In this document: positions 33,898 to 46,911 of the stretch, one piece after another
Layout: every line of letters starts with the position of its first letter
Numbering within the stretch: position 1 is the stretch's first letter
Assembly: GCF_000768675.1 (NCBI RefSeq)
Contig: NZ_AVPI01000087.1
Span: forward strand, 1 to 64,000
Direction of reading: 5' to 3'
Source: Knoellia flava TL1
GTDB taxonomy: Bacteria > Actinomycetota > Actinomycetes > Actinomycetales > Dermatophilaceae
DNA length: 64,000 nt
Program-made: the position numbers and the translations under genes
The notes under the pieces: generated by a model
The model's input: the letters and a program-made list of their open reading frames with translations, nothing else
Database searches by the model: none
Told to the model about the DNA's origin: nothing

Positions 33898-35409
33898 TCA
33901 GGATTCTGCCGGCGCCTTCACCTCGCGCCGGAGGATCTTGCCCGTCGGGCCCTTGGGAAGCTCGTCGAGCAGCCACACCTGACGGGGGTACTTGTAGGCC
34001 GCGATCCGCTCCTTCGTGAAGGCGATGATGTCCTCGGGCGTGGCCGTCGAGCCCTCGCGCAGGGCGACCCCGGCACCGACCTGCTCACCGAGGAGCTCGT
34101 CGGGCACGGCGACGACGGCGACCTCGAGGACGTCGGGGTGCTGGTAGATGACCTCCTCGACCTCGCGCGGGTAGACGTTCATCCCCCCGCGCAGGATCAT
34201 GTCCTTCTTGCGGTCGACGATGGTGAAGTAGCCCTCGTCGTCGCGGGTCGCGAGGTCGCCGGTGCGGAACCAGCCGTCTGGGATGGCCTCGGCCGTCGCC
34301 TCCGGGTTGTCCCAGTAGCCCTTCATGACGTTGTCGCCGCGGATCGCGATCTCGCCCACCTCGCCGTTCGCCACCTCGTTGCCGTCGAGGTCGACGACGC
34401 GCATCTCGCAGCCGGGGATGGCCAGGCCGATGGTGCCCGGCTTGCGCTCGCGGTCGGGCATGTTGAACGACGCGACCGGCGAGGTCTCGGAGAGGCCGTA
34501 GCCCTCGAGGATGACGCAGCCGAACTTCTCCTCGAACGCCTTCATCACCTCGAGCGGCATCGCCGACCCGCCGGAGGCGCAGGTGCGCAGGGACGAGGCG
34601 TCGAGCGAGTCCGAGTCCGGGTGGTTGAGGATCGCGGCATACATCGTCGGGACGCCCTGCATGACGGTGACCTTCTCGTCGCCGATGACCTTGATGGCGG
34701 CCGCCGGGTCGAAGCGGGGGATGAGGGCAAGCGATGCGCCGACCCGGACCGCGGCGTTGAGCCCCACGACGAGGCCGAACACGTGGAAGAGCGGGAGGCA
34801 GCCCATGATGACGTCGTCGGGGGTGATCTGCTGGATGACCTCTGCGCAGCGCATCGCGTTGAGCGAGACGTTGTCGTGCGTGAGCTCGGCGCCCTTGGGT
34901 CGGCCTGTCGTGCCCGAGGTGTAGAGGATGATCGCCGTGTCGTCACCCTCTCGCTCGGTGGGCTCGGTGATCGGCTCGCCGCCTTCGAACGAGCCCTCGA
35001 CCGGCCCCATCGGCCCGCACGGGACGATCGTCGTGCCGGACGTCTGCGCTCCCTTGGTCGCCTCGTCGACGAAATCGGGCCAGACGAAGGCGACCTTGGC
35101 GCCCGAGTTCGTGAAGAAGAAGTCGATCTCACCGGCCTTGAGCAGCGGGTTCATCGGGACGACGACACCGCCCGCGAGCAGGGTCCCGAAGAAGGCGACG
35201 GGGAAGGCCGGCACGTTCGGCAGGATGAGCGCGACCCGGTCTCCGGGCTGGATTCCATTGGCGCGCAGCGCTCCTGCGAGCTTCGCCGCCATGCCGTGGA
35301 GCTGGCCGTAGGTGACGTCCTGCCCGTTGATCTTGAGCGCCGGGCGGTCCGGGCTCGACGTGGCGGTGCGGACGAGGTGCGATGCGAGGTTGGACTCTGC
35401 GCTGCCCAT
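33898..35409 (-). CDS. Long-chain acyl-CoA ligase family (AMP-forming)
   Basis: 503 residues from the ATG at 35409 with AAAGGAG upstream; an in-frame start 33 codons earlier has no such signal. Adenylates a carboxylate and makes its CoA thioester. Visible: P-loop YTSGTTGRPKGAELTHDN, GYGLSETSPV, the hinge YFTIVDRKKDMILRGGMNV and the C-terminal catalytic lysine in LPKGPTGKILRREV. Length and motifs fit medium/long-chain FadD-type enzymes; chain length cannot be read. Opposite in direction to its neighbours. Confidence 0.9.
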   Translation of the reverse strand: MGSAESNLASHLVRTATSSPDRPALKINGQDVTYGQLHGMAAKLAGALRANGIQPGDRVALILPNVPAFPVAFFGTLLAGGVVVPMNPLLKAGEIDFFFTNSGAKVAFVWPDFVDEATKGAQTSGTTIVPCGPMGPVEGSFEGGEPITEPTEREGDDTAIILYTSGTTGRPKGAELTHDNVSLNAMRCAEVIQQITPDDVIMGCLPLFHVFGLVVGLNAAVRVGASLALIPRFDPAAAIKVIGDEKVTVMQGVPTMYAAILNHPDSDSLDASSLRTCASGGSAMPLEVMKAFEEKFGCVILEGYGLSETSPVASFNMPDRERKPGTIGLAIPGCEMRVVDLDGNEVANGEVGEIAIRGDNVMKGYWDNPEATAEAIPDGWFRTGDLATRDDEGYFTIVDRKKDMILRGGMNVYPREVEEVIYQHPDVLEVAVVAVPDELLGEQVGAGVALREGSTATPEDIIAFTKERIAAYKYPRQVWLLDELPKGPTGKILRREVKAPAES

Positions 35410-35487
35410 GGGCTGGCTCCTTTGCCGAGACGGGGTCGTCGGCCATTGTGGTCCGCGGGGCCCCCGCGTGGGGAGAGCGGCGCCTGA

Positions 35488-35493
35488 AAGACT
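35488..35493 (+). promoter_or_regulatory. -10-like element AAGACT for the DinB-like gene
   Basis: AAGACT ends 7 nt before the GTG at 35501 and no Shine-Dalgarno sequence is seen. Weak hexamer; accepted mainly for its spacing. Confidence 0.3.
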
Positions 35494-35500
35494 CCTGAGC

Positions 35501-35977
35501 GTGATCACCCGCGACTCCTACCTCGCCTTCTGCGACGACGCCCTCGACGCGTATGCCGTCATCGCCCGTCAGCTGGGCGACTCCCGTGTCAACGCGGTCG
35601 CCCCCGGCGTCCCCGGCTCGAACTCGGCCTTCGCCCTCGTCGCACACGTCGTCGGCGTCATGGGCCGGTGGGGTCGCACCGTCAACCGCGGCATCGTCGT
35701 GCCTCGCGACCGCGACGCCGAGTTCACCGCGACCGGGACGGTCGAGGAGGCGCTCGCCCTGCTCGAGTCCGGCCGCGCCCGCTTCCACGAGGACGTGCGC
35801 GCCTGCGACCCGACCGCAGCGCCGGTGAACCCGCCCACGGGACGGGACGGCACGGCATACGCGACGCAGGGGGACGTCCTGCTCCACGTCTACGAGGAGC
35901 TCGCCCAGCACCTGGGCCAGCTCGAGGTGACGCGCGACGTGCTCCTCACCGACGAGGTGGACGACGCGGCGCCGTGA
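35501..35977 (+). CDS. DinB/DUF664-type putative thiol-dependent transferase
   Basis: 158 residues from the GTG at 35501. Four-helix-bundle pattern with the metal-ligand histidines in FALVAHVVGVMGRW and HVYEELAQHLGQLEVTRD, as in DinB/YfiT/mycothiol-dependent maleylpyruvate isomerase relatives. These zinc proteins use mycothiol or bacillithiol in actinobacteria and firmicutes; many act in detoxification. Substrate not predictable. Divergent from the acyl-CoA ligase gene. Confidence 0.75.
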   Translation: MITRDSYLAFCDDALDAYAVIARQLGDSRVNAVAPGVPGSNSAFALVAHVVGVMGRWGRTVNRGIVVPRDRDAEFTATGTVEEALALLESGRARFHEDVRACDPTAAPVNPPTGRDGTAYATQGDVLLHVYEELAQHLGQLEVTRDVLLTDEVDDAAP

Positions 35978-36026
35978 CCTCGAAGGGGCGCGCGCGAACG
36001 CGGGTCCCCGCCGGCCTCCCGCGAAC

Positions 36027-36032
36027 TAGGAT
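36027..36032 (+). promoter_or_regulatory. -10 element TAGGAT for xdhA
   Basis: TAGGAT ends 8 nt before the ATG at 36041. Start of the xdhABC transcript, with at most a one- or two-base leader. Confidence 0.45.
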
Positions 36033-36040
36033 CGGCGATC

Positions 36041-37528
36041 ATGACGACCACGGCGCCCACGGAGGCCGCGGCGGCCTCCCTCACCGTCAACGGCACGCCG
36101 GTGCCGCTGGGCGACCGCGCGACGCCGCACACGACGACACTCGACTGGCTGCGCGACCAAGGGCTCACCGGTTCGAAGGAGGGGTGCGCCGAGGGTGAGT
36201 GCGGCGCGTGCGCCGTCCTCGTCGCCCGCCCGGCCGTCGACGGGACGAGCACCGAGTGGGTCGCGCTCAACTCGTGCCTGGTCCCGGTCGCCGCGCTCGA
36301 CGGCCAGGAGGTCGTCACGGTCGAGGGGCTCGGCGAGCCCGGGCGGCTGCACCCGGTGCAGCGCGAGCTGGCGGAGCGGGGTGGGTCGCAGTGCGGCTAC
36401 TGCACACCGGGTTTCGTGTGCTCGATGGCTGCCGAGTACTACCGGCCCGGCCGCGTCGACGCCGCTCACGGCGCCAATGACGGCGCCCGCGACGGCTCCT
36501 GCGGCCCGAACGGGTTCGACCTCCACGCGATCTCGGGCAACCTCTGCCGCTGCACCGGCTACCGGCCGATCCGCGACGCCGCCTGGGCCCTCGGCGCTCC
36601 CGACGAGTCCGACCCGCTCGCCGAGCGCCGCCGGACCGCCCCCACCCCCGCGCGACGCACCCACCTGCGCGCCGACGGTGCCGAGCTCGTGCGCCCAGCC
36701 GACCTCTCCGAGGCGCTGGGGCTCCTGCTGTCGCGGCCGGAGGCGGTGCTCCTCGCCGGCGCGACCGACCTCGGCGTGGACGTCAACCTCAAGGGCGCGC
36801 GGCCACCGCTCCTCGTCGCCGTGGACCGGCTGCCCGAGCTCCGTGGTCTCGACGTCGACGACGACGAGATCCGGATCGGCGCCGGGCTCACGCTCACCGA
36901 GGTCGAGCGCGGGCTCGCCGGCCGTGTGCCGCTGCTCGCGCAGCTCTTCCCGCAGTTCGCCTCGCCGCTCATCCGCAACGGCGCCACGCTCGGCGGCAAC
37001 CTCGGCACCGCCTCGCCCATCGGCGACGCCGCGCCCGTGCTGCTCGCCCTCGACGCCGCGCTGGTGCTCACGAGCGCCACGGGGGAGCGGGTCGTGCCGC
37101 TCGCCGACTACTTCACCGGCTACCGGGAGAGCGTCCGCCGGCCCGGCGAGCTCATCCGCGAGGTGCGGATCCCCTTGCCCCTGGCCGCCACCAGCAACTT
37201 CCACAAGGTGGCGAAGCGTCGCGTCGACGACATCTCGAGCGTCGCGGTCGCCGTCGCGCTCGACCTCGTCGACGGGTCGGTCGCCCGAGCGCGCATCGGG
37301 CTCGGCGGGGTGGCGCCCACGCCGCTGCGGGCCCTGCGGACGGAGGAGTCCCTCGTCGGCCGTCCGTGGACGCGCGCCACCGTCGACGCCGCGGCAGCCG
37401 TCCTCGCGACCGAGGGCACCCCGCTCTCGGACCACCGCGCGAGCGCGCGCTACCGCAGCGCGATGCTCGGGCAGTCGCTCCTGCGCCTGTATGCCGTGCA
37501 GTCCCGTGAGCGCGAGGCGCAGCCGTGA
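36041..37528 (+). CDS. xdhA: Xanthine dehydrogenase small subunit (2Fe-2S and FAD)
   Basis: 495 residues. Plant-type 2Fe-2S domain (CAEGECGACAV), helical 2Fe-2S domain (QCGYCTPGFVCSM and NLCRCTGYRPI), then the FAD domain with LLAGATDLGVDV and NGATLGGNLGTASPIGD and a CO-dehydrogenase flavoprotein C-terminal domain. A linker of about 20 residues (HGANDGARDGSCGPNGF) is inserted in the second cluster domain. Oxidises hypoxanthine/xanthine with the large subunit; NAD+ is the probable acceptor. Overlaps xdhB by 4 nt. Confidence 0.93.
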   Translation: MTTTAPTEAAAASLTVNGTPVPLGDRATPHTTTLDWLRDQGLTGSKEGCAEGECGACAVLVARPAVDGTSTEWVALNSCLVPVAALDGQEVVTVEGLGEPGRLHPVQRELAERGGSQCGYCTPGFVCSMAAEYYRPGRVDAAHGANDGARDGSCGPNGFDLHAISGNLCRCTGYRPIRDAAWALGAPDESDPLAERRRTAPTPARRTHLRADGAELVRPADLSEALGLLLSRPEAVLLAGATDLGVDVNLKGARPPLLVAVDRLPELRGLDVDDDEIRIGAGLTLTEVERGLAGRVPLLAQLFPQFASPLIRNGATLGGNLGTASPIGDAAPVLLALDAALVLTSATGERVVPLADYFTGYRESVRRPGELIREVRIPLPLAATSNFHKVAKRRVDDISSVAVAVALDLVDGSVARARIGLGGVAPTPLRALRTEESLVGRPWTRATVDAAAAVLATEGTPLSDHRASARYRSAMLGQSLLRLYAVQSREREAQP

Positions 37529-39969
37529 GCCGCCTCTCGCAGCGACCCGACGACGCGGTCGTCGGGCAGGCGCTGCCGCACGAGTCCGCCGAGCTGCACG
37601 TCACCGGTCGGGCGCTCTACACCGACGACCTGCACCCCCGGACCAAGGACGTGCTCCACGCGTGGCCCGTGCAGGCGCCGCACGCGCACGCCCTCGTCAC
37701 GGGGCTGCGCGTGGCGCCCGCCCTCGCCGTGCCCGGCGTCGTGCGGGTGCTCACCGCCGAGGACGTGCCGGGCACCAACGACGCAGGGATCAAGGGCGAC
37801 GAGCCGCTCTTCCCGAGCGAGGTGTGCTTCCACGGTCACGCCGTCTGCTGGGTGCTCGGCGAGAGCGCCGAGGCCGCGCGCCGAGGTGCCCTCGCGGTCG
37901 AGGTCGACTACGACGTGCTCCCGTCGACGCTCACCCTCACCGAGGCCATCGCCGCCGAGAGCTTCCAGGGAGCCCAGCCGACGGTGCAGCGCGGCGACGC
38001 GCAGGCGGCGCTCGACGGTGCGGCGCACGTCTTCCACGGCGAGACCGAGATGGCGGGCCAGGAGCACTTCTACCTCGAGACCCACGCGTCGCTCGCGCGG
38101 GTCGAGGACGACGGACGGGTCTTCGTCGAGAGCAGCACCCAGCACCCCACCGAGACGCAGGAGATCGTCGCCCACGTCCTCGGTCTGCAGAGCTCCGAGG
38201 TCACCGTGCAGTGCCTGCGGATGGGTGGCGGGTTCGGCGGCAAGGAGATGCAGCCACACGGGTTCGCGGCCGTCGCCGCCCTTGGCGCACGGCTCACCGG
38301 CCGACCGGTCCGGGTACGGCTCAACCGCACGCAGGACCTCACGATGTCGGGCAAGCGCCACGGGTTCCACGCGACGTGGCGGGTCGGCTTCGACGACGAC
38401 GGGCGCCTCTTGGCCCTCGAGGCCACCCTCACGTCCGACGGCGGCTGGAGCCTCGACCTCTCCGAGCCGGTGCTCGCCCGAGCCCTGTGCCACGTCGACA
38501 ACGCCTACTGGGTCCCCGACATCCGGGTCACCGGACGCGTGGCCCGCACCCACAAGACGTCCCAGACCGCCTTCCGCGGCTTCGGCGGGCCGCAGGGGAT
38601 GCTCGTCGTCGAGGACATCCTGGGCCGGTGCGCGCCGTTGCTCGGCATCGAGCCGCACGAGCTGCGGCGCCGCAACTTCTATGCCGACGGCCAGACCACC
38701 CACTACGGGCAGGTCATCACCCAGGCCGACCGCCTCGAGCGGGCGTGGGAGCAGGTCGCCGTGGACGCCGAGCTCGACCGCCGGCGCGCGGAGGTCGCGG
38801 AGTTCAACGCCACCCACGAGCACGCGCGCAGGGGGCTGGCCGTCACGCCCGTGAAGTTCGGGATCTCGTTCAACCTCACCGCCTTCAACCAGGCCGGCGC
38901 GCTCGTGCACGTCTACAAGGACGGGTCGGTCCTCGTGAACCACGGGGGCACCGAGATGGGCCAGGGCCTGCACACGAAGATGCTCCAGGTAGCGGCGACG
39001 ACGCTCGGCGTGCCGCTGCGGATCGTGCGGCTCGCGCCCACCCGCACCGACAAGGTGCCCAACACGTCGGCGACCGCGGCGTCCTCGGGCGCCGACCTCA
39101 ACGGCGGGGCGGTCAAGGACGCGTGCGAGCAGATCCTCGGGCGGCTCGCCGTCGTCGCGGGGGAGCGCCTCGGGGTGCCCGCCGAGGACGTGTCCGTCGT
39201 CGACGGCCTCGTCTCGGCCACGGGCACCGACGAGACGCTCACCTGGGCGGACCTCGTGCACACCGCCTACTTCGCGCGTGTCCAGCTGTCCGCCGCCGGC
39301 TACTACCGGACCGAGGGGCTGCACTGGGACTCGAGCGTGATGCAGGGCAGCCCGTTCAAGTACTTCGCGCACGGTGTCGCCGCGACCGAGGTCGAGGTCG
39401 ACGCCTTCACCGGGATGCACCGCACTCTGCGGGTCGACATCGTCCACGACGTGGGCGACAGCCTCTCGCCGCTCGTCGACATCGGCCAGATCGAGGGCGG
39501 CTTCGTCCAAGGGGCCGGCTGGCTCACCCTCGAGGACCTGCGCTGGGACACGGGCGACGGCGAGCAGCGCGGCCGGCTCGCGACGGCCTCGGCGAGCACC
39601 TACAAGCTGCCGAGCATCGCCGACCTGCCGGAGGTCCTCAATGTCGCGCTGCTCGCCCGCGCCCACGAGGAGGGGGCCGTCTACGGCTCGAAGGCCGTCG
39701 GCGAGCCGCCGCTCATGCTCGCCCTCTCGGTGAGGGAGGCGCTGCGCCAGGCGTGCGCCGCCTTCGGCCCGCCGGGGACGAGCGTCGACCTGCCGAGCCC
39801 AGCCACGCCCGAGGCGGTGTTCTGGGCACTCCAGGGAGCCCGTGCCGGTGCCGAGCCCGACGGCGAAGTGGCCCCCGGGGTCGGGCCGACCCCGCCTTCA
39901 CCCGACCCCGGCGCGCCCGTCCGTCGCCCCGAGTCCGAGGCCGCCGTCGACGACCTCGCGAAGCCCTGA
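37525..39969 (+). CDS. xdhB: Xanthine dehydrogenase molybdopterin-binding subunit
   Basis: 814 residues. Large molybdenum-cofactor subunit. Visible: GRALYTDDL near the N-terminus, MAGQEHFYLETHASLA, the Moco signature RMGGGFGGKEMQ, TSQTAFRGFGGPQGML, NHGGTEMGQGLHTKM, and the catalytic glutamate in KAVGEPPLMLAL. A Pro-rich tail of about 50 residues at the C-terminus is probably disordered. Second gene of xdhABC, cytoplasmic. Confidence 0.94.
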   Translation: MSRLSQRPDDAVVGQALPHESAELHVTGRALYTDDLHPRTKDVLHAWPVQAPHAHALVTGLRVAPALAVPGVVRVLTAEDVPGTNDAGIKGDEPLFPSEVCFHGHAVCWVLGESAEAARRGALAVEVDYDVLPSTLTLTEAIAAESFQGAQPTVQRGDAQAALDGAAHVFHGETEMAGQEHFYLETHASLARVEDDGRVFVESSTQHPTETQEIVAHVLGLQSSEVTVQCLRMGGGFGGKEMQPHGFAAVAALGARLTGRPVRVRLNRTQDLTMSGKRHGFHATWRVGFDDDGRLLALEATLTSDGGWSLDLSEPVLARALCHVDNAYWVPDIRVTGRVARTHKTSQTAFRGFGGPQGMLVVEDILGRCAPLLGIEPHELRRRNFYADGQTTHYGQVITQADRLERAWEQVAVDAELDRRRAEVAEFNATHEHARRGLAVTPVKFGISFNLTAFNQAGALVHVYKDGSVLVNHGGTEMGQGLHTKMLQVAATTLGVPLRIVRLAPTRTDKVPNTSATAASSGADLNGGAVKDACEQILGRLAVVAGERLGVPAEDVSVVDGLVSATGTDETLTWADLVHTAYFARVQLSAAGYYRTEGLHWDSSVMQGSPFKYFAHGVAATEVEVDAFTGMHRTLRVDIVHDVGDSLSPLVDIGQIEGGFVQGAGWLTLEDLRWDTGDGEQRGRLATASASTYKLPSIADLPEVLNVALLARAHEEGAVYGSKAVGEPPLMLALSVREALRQACAAFGPPGTSVDLPSPATPEAVFWALQGARAGAEPDGEVAPGVGPTPPSPDPGAPVRRPESEAAVDDLAKP

Positions 39970-39971
39970 CC

Positions 39972-40814
39972 GTGCGCTGGCTGCGAGCCCTCGAGCAGCT
40001 CCGGGAGACCCGGGAGCCGGGCGTCCTCGTCACCGTGACGTCGGTCCGTGGGCACGCGCCGCGGGAGGCCGGGGCCAAGATGGTCGTGGGCCGGACGCGG
40101 GCATGGGACACCATCGGCGGCGGCAACCTCGAGGCGGTCGCCGTCGCCCGGGCGCGCGAGATGATCGCCGATGGGCGTCGGGCCCCCGAGTCCTTCACGT
40201 CGTCGCTGTCCGACCGGGCACCGTTCGAGCACGGCATGCAGTGCTGCGGCGGCGAGGTCGGCGTGCTGCTCGAGCCCGTCGTCGTGCCTCCCGTCGTCGC
40301 GATCTTCGGGATGGGCCACGTCGGCCACGAGCTCGCCCGCATCCTCGCCCGGCACGACGTCGACCTGCACCTCGTCGACACGCGTCCGGAGGCGCTGACC
40401 GAGGAGGCGCTGGCCCCTCTCGCCGACGCCGATGCGCGGGTGCACGTCCATCGGGTCCCCGTGCTGCCCGAGCTCGTCCTCGGCGAGCTGCCCACCGGGG
40501 CCCATGTCCTCGTCATGACCCACGACCACGCCGAGGACGCCGCCATCGTCGATGCCGCCCTGCGCACCACGGGCGTCGGCGACATCGGGCTCATCGGGTC
40601 GCGCGCCAAGTGGTCCCGGCTGCGGCACCGCCTCGAGACCGAGGGCGGCTTCGGCGAGGACGAGCTCGCCCGCGTCACGACCCCCATCGGGCTGCCGGGG
40701 CTCGTCGGCAAGGAGCCGGCCACCATCGCCGTGGGCGTGGCCGCCGACCTCCTGATGCGGTGGAGCCGTGACGGCGAGCCCGCGTCAACGGGGGAGTCCT
40801 CCACGGTGCGCTGA
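39972..40814 (+). CDS. xdhC: Xanthine dehydrogenase accessory protein XdhC
   Basis: 280 residues from a GTG 2 nt after the xdhB stop. XdhC binds and sulfurates the molybdenum cofactor before insertion into XdhB. Visible: VTVTSVRGHAPREAGAKM, GMQCCGGEVGVLLEP with the conserved cysteine pair, and a Rossmann fold with VAIFGMGHVGHELA followed by DHAEDAAIVDAAL and GLIGSRAKWSRLRHRL. Complete three-gene module; no purine transporter or uricase gene is in the window. Confidence 0.92.
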   Translation: MRWLRALEQLRETREPGVLVTVTSVRGHAPREAGAKMVVGRTRAWDTIGGGNLEAVAVARAREMIADGRRAPESFTSSLSDRAPFEHGMQCCGGEVGVLLEPVVVPPVVAIFGMGHVGHELARILARHDVDLHLVDTRPEALTEEALAPLADADARVHVHRVPVLPELVLGELPTGAHVLVMTHDHAEDAAIVDAALRTTGVGDIGLIGSRAKWSRLRHRLETEGGFGEDELARVTTPIGLPGLVGKEPATIAVGVAADLLMRWSRDGEPASTGESSTVR

Positions 40815-40825
40815 GCGTGCCGGAC

Positions 40826-40891
40826 GGGGACCGTATGCCGGCCACCCGGCATACGCACGGGGGACCGTATGCCGGCCACCCGGCATACGGT
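40826..40891. repeat. Two 34-bp tandem units, each a GTATGCC hairpin
   Basis: Unit starts GGGGACCG at 40826 and 40860. Hairpin 1: 40832-40841 with 40846-40855, loop CCAC. Hairpin 2: 40864-40875 with 40880-40891, 12-bp stem, same loop. Each stem is made of GTATGCC and its complement. Located between xdhC and the glycosyltransferase operon; may end the xdh transcript. Confidence 0.8.
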
Positions 40892-40910
40892 CGGAGAACG
40901 GTGAGGCGTG

Positions 40911-40948
40911 TCCAAGGTTTGTCCAAGGTTTGGACGTAGTATGGTCGG
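40911..40948 (+). promoter_or_regulatory. Leaderless promoter with repeat operator for the glycosyltransferase operon
   Basis: TAGTAT at 40937-40942 ends 6 nt before the GTG at 40949. Upstream is a direct repeat TCCAAGGTTTG (40911-40921) and TCCAAGGTTT (40922-40931). The second copy is part of a palindrome GTCCAA-GGT-TTGGAC at 40921-40935, where a repressor could block the -10/-35 zone. Confidence 0.5.
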
Positions 40949-42885
40949 GTGACCACCACCTGTGCCGCAGCGACGCTCGCCATGCTCGACGAGGTCCGGG
41001 CGGCTCCCTCGATCCTCGATGCGCTCGAGCTCGTCGACGAGGTCTCACGGGCCGCCGCCGGAGACGGCGACGCGGCCGTGCCCCCGCTCGCCGACGCCAT
41101 CGAGGACGAGACCGACCAGGTGACGGCGATCGTCGCGGTGCACGCCGCCGCGGCTGGAGGCGCCGCGACCGCCGCCGCGCTCGTCGTCCGGCTGCTGGGC
41201 TCGCCCGTGGGCCACCTGCGCGAGCACGCCGCGTGGGCGCTGCGGTCGAGCACCCCGCTTCTCGAGGCCGTCGAGCCGCTTCGCGCGCTGCAGCAGGAAG
41301 GTGGCTTCGGGGGCGTGCTCGCCGAGTCCACCCTCGAGGCGTGGGGGCTCGCCGGGGGAGACGGATCGGACGGTCCGGGTGACGACAACGGGCTGGTTGC
41401 CAAGCCCACTGAGGCCGGCACCGACGCACCCTCGATCCGTTCGGGTCTCACGGTCGCCCAGCTCTTCCTTCACGCCGACGTTGACGGCAGCCTCCTGCAG
41501 AGCGGCAAGGGGGACACCGGCGGGATCGCGACGCTGCTCGTGCACCTCGGCGACGCCCTCGTCGCGGACCCGCGGGTCGACCGGGTGCTCACGCTCTCGC
41601 GCCGGCACGGGTCCGACGTGGTCGGGCACGACGGGGGCGTGCCCGAGGACGTCTCGGCGCCCGGTCACCACTACCTCGGAGTGCCGCTCCCGGGACCGGT
41701 CCGCTCCGCCGCCGACGCGTGGCCGCTGCACGTGGCGGTGCGCCGGGGTCTGCGGCGGGTGCTGCGGGCCGCCGGGCCCGTCGACGTCCTCCACCTGCGG
41801 ATGGCCGAGGTCGGGTCGTGGGCCGCGGCCGAGGTGGCGGTCGAACTCGGCATCCCCACCGTGCTCACCCTCGCACCCGACCCGCACGCGCTCGTCGCCG
41901 CCCGAGAGGCGTCGGGGGCGCTCACCCGCGCCACGTTCGGCGCCGCGGACGAGGTCGAGCACCTCGTCTTCCGGATCCGGCTGCTGCGCGACCTCGCGGC
42001 GGGGGCCGCCGGCCTCGTGGCCTTCCCTCGTCCACGGTTCGAGCACGACCTGCGCACCCTGCTGCACATCGACCCCGACGAGCAGGCGGTGGCCGTCGTC
42101 CCGGAGGGCATCGACCTCGAGCCGATCGACCGGGCCGTGGCGGAGGTGGCCGCGGCCGACGAGGGTGGCACGAGCGCCATGGGCGTCGGCGGCTTCGGCG
42201 ACGCAGCCGACCGGTCGGTCCACCGAGCGCTCGCCGAGCTCGACGCCCTCCTCGAGCAGCTGCCACACGCACGCAGGGCACTCCCGATCGCCGTCACCGT
42301 GGGCCGGTTGCACCGCGTCAAGGGCATGGCGACCCTCGTCGAGGCCTGGGCGAACGACACGCTCAGCGAGCGGTGCAACCTGCTCGTCGTCGGCGGCGAC
42401 CTCGACGACCCGTCCGGTGACGAGGCCGAACAGCTCCACCGGATAGAGGCCATGGTGCCTCGCGCCTCCGCCGCCGAGAGCGGGCTGGTCCTCGCCGGCC
42501 ACCGGCCGAACGGCGTGGTCGCCGCGTGGCTCGCGGCGGTGCGGTTCGGGCGGCCCGGTCTCAGCGCGCCCGGGGGCGTCTATGTCTCCGCGAGCCTCAA
42601 GGAGGAGTTCGGCATCGCCATCCTCGAAGCCATGGCGTCTGGGCTCGTCGTCGTCGCGCCGGACTCGGGTGGCCCGGCGACCTACGTCGACGACGGCGTG
42701 ACCGGGCTGCTCGTCGACACGACCTCGCCGGCGCTTCTCGGGAAGGCCGTCGGGGCCGCGCTCGACCTCGCCTCGTCGCCGGACGCGCCCGTGCGCGCCG
42801 AGAAGGCGAGGGACGCCGTCGCCCGCGACTTCGGCATCTCCACGATGGCCGCCTCGCTCGTCGAGGTCTATGCGAAGGTCGCCCG

Positions 42886-42889
<4 letters not shown>
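40949..42889 (+). CDS. HEAT-like domain fused to GT4 glycosyltransferase
   Basis: 646 residues. The first ~140 residues are helical with HEAT-like pairs (ALVVRLLGSPVGHLREHAAW, STLEAWGLA). A short linker leads to a GT4/GT-B domain: GDTGGIATLLVHLGDALV, VLHLRMAEVGSWAAAEVA, a donor-side VGRLHRVKGMATLVEAW, and the EX7E region EEFGIAILEAMASGLVVVA. The sugar is probably transferred with retention, as in sucrose-phosphate-synthase-like enzymes. It overlaps the next glycosyltransferase gene by 4 nt. Acceptor unknown; possibly a glycolipid or secondary metabolite. Confidence 0.8.
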
Positions 42890-46457
<3,568 letters not shown>

Positions 46458-46475
46458 GGCGGCCCCGCCGACAGG

Positions 46476-46910
46476 TCAGCGGCGGTCGCGGCCGTCGCCC
46501 CACTGCACCGAGTCGCCGAAGTCGGTCTCAATGACCGAGGCCGAGCGCCCGAACCGCTGCGCGCTTCCCTCGCTCACCGTGCGGGCCTGCGCCGAGTCCT
46601 CGCCGAAGGTCAGGGTCGCCGAACGGCGGACCTGCTCCGCGAGGTCGTCCTGGGCGGCGCGCACCGCAGCGATGATGCGGCGGCTCAGCTCCTCGCCGCC
46701 GTCCGCGCAGGCCGCGTCGCTGACGTCGAGGCGCGAGACGGCGCCACCCCCGGTCACGGACGCGGAGACGCCGTCGGCCTCGCCGCTCCCGATGAGCCGG
46801 TCGACCTCGGCGCGCCAGCGGAACGCCGCCTGAGCCTGCTCCATGAGCCGGGCGAGGTCGCCCGAGGCGAGGGGGGTGTCCTCGAAGAGGTGCGGGTCGA
46901 GGTTCGTCAC
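46476..46910 (-). CDS. YbaB/EbfC-like protein, ESX-type context
   Basis: 144 residues from a GTG at 46910 (MTNLDPHLFEDTPLASGDLA in the mature reading). Helix, then three strands (SASVTGGGAVSRLDVSD), then a long helix (LSRRIIAAVRAAQDDLAEQV) is the YbaB fold. Such proteins commonly accompany EspC-like genes in actinobacterial ESX loci, and that pattern recurs here. The gene at 46912-47340 ends 1 nt upstream, so they form an operon. Convergent with ligA, 18 nt apart. Confidence 0.6.
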   Translation of the reverse strand: MTNLDPHLFEDTPLASGDLARLMEQAQAAFRWRAEVDRLIGSGEADGVSASVTGGGAVSRLDVSDAACADGGEELSRRIIAAVRAAQDDLAEQVRRSATLTFGEDSAQARTVSEGSAQRFGRSASVIETDFGDSVQWGDGRDRR

Positions 46911-46911
46911 G

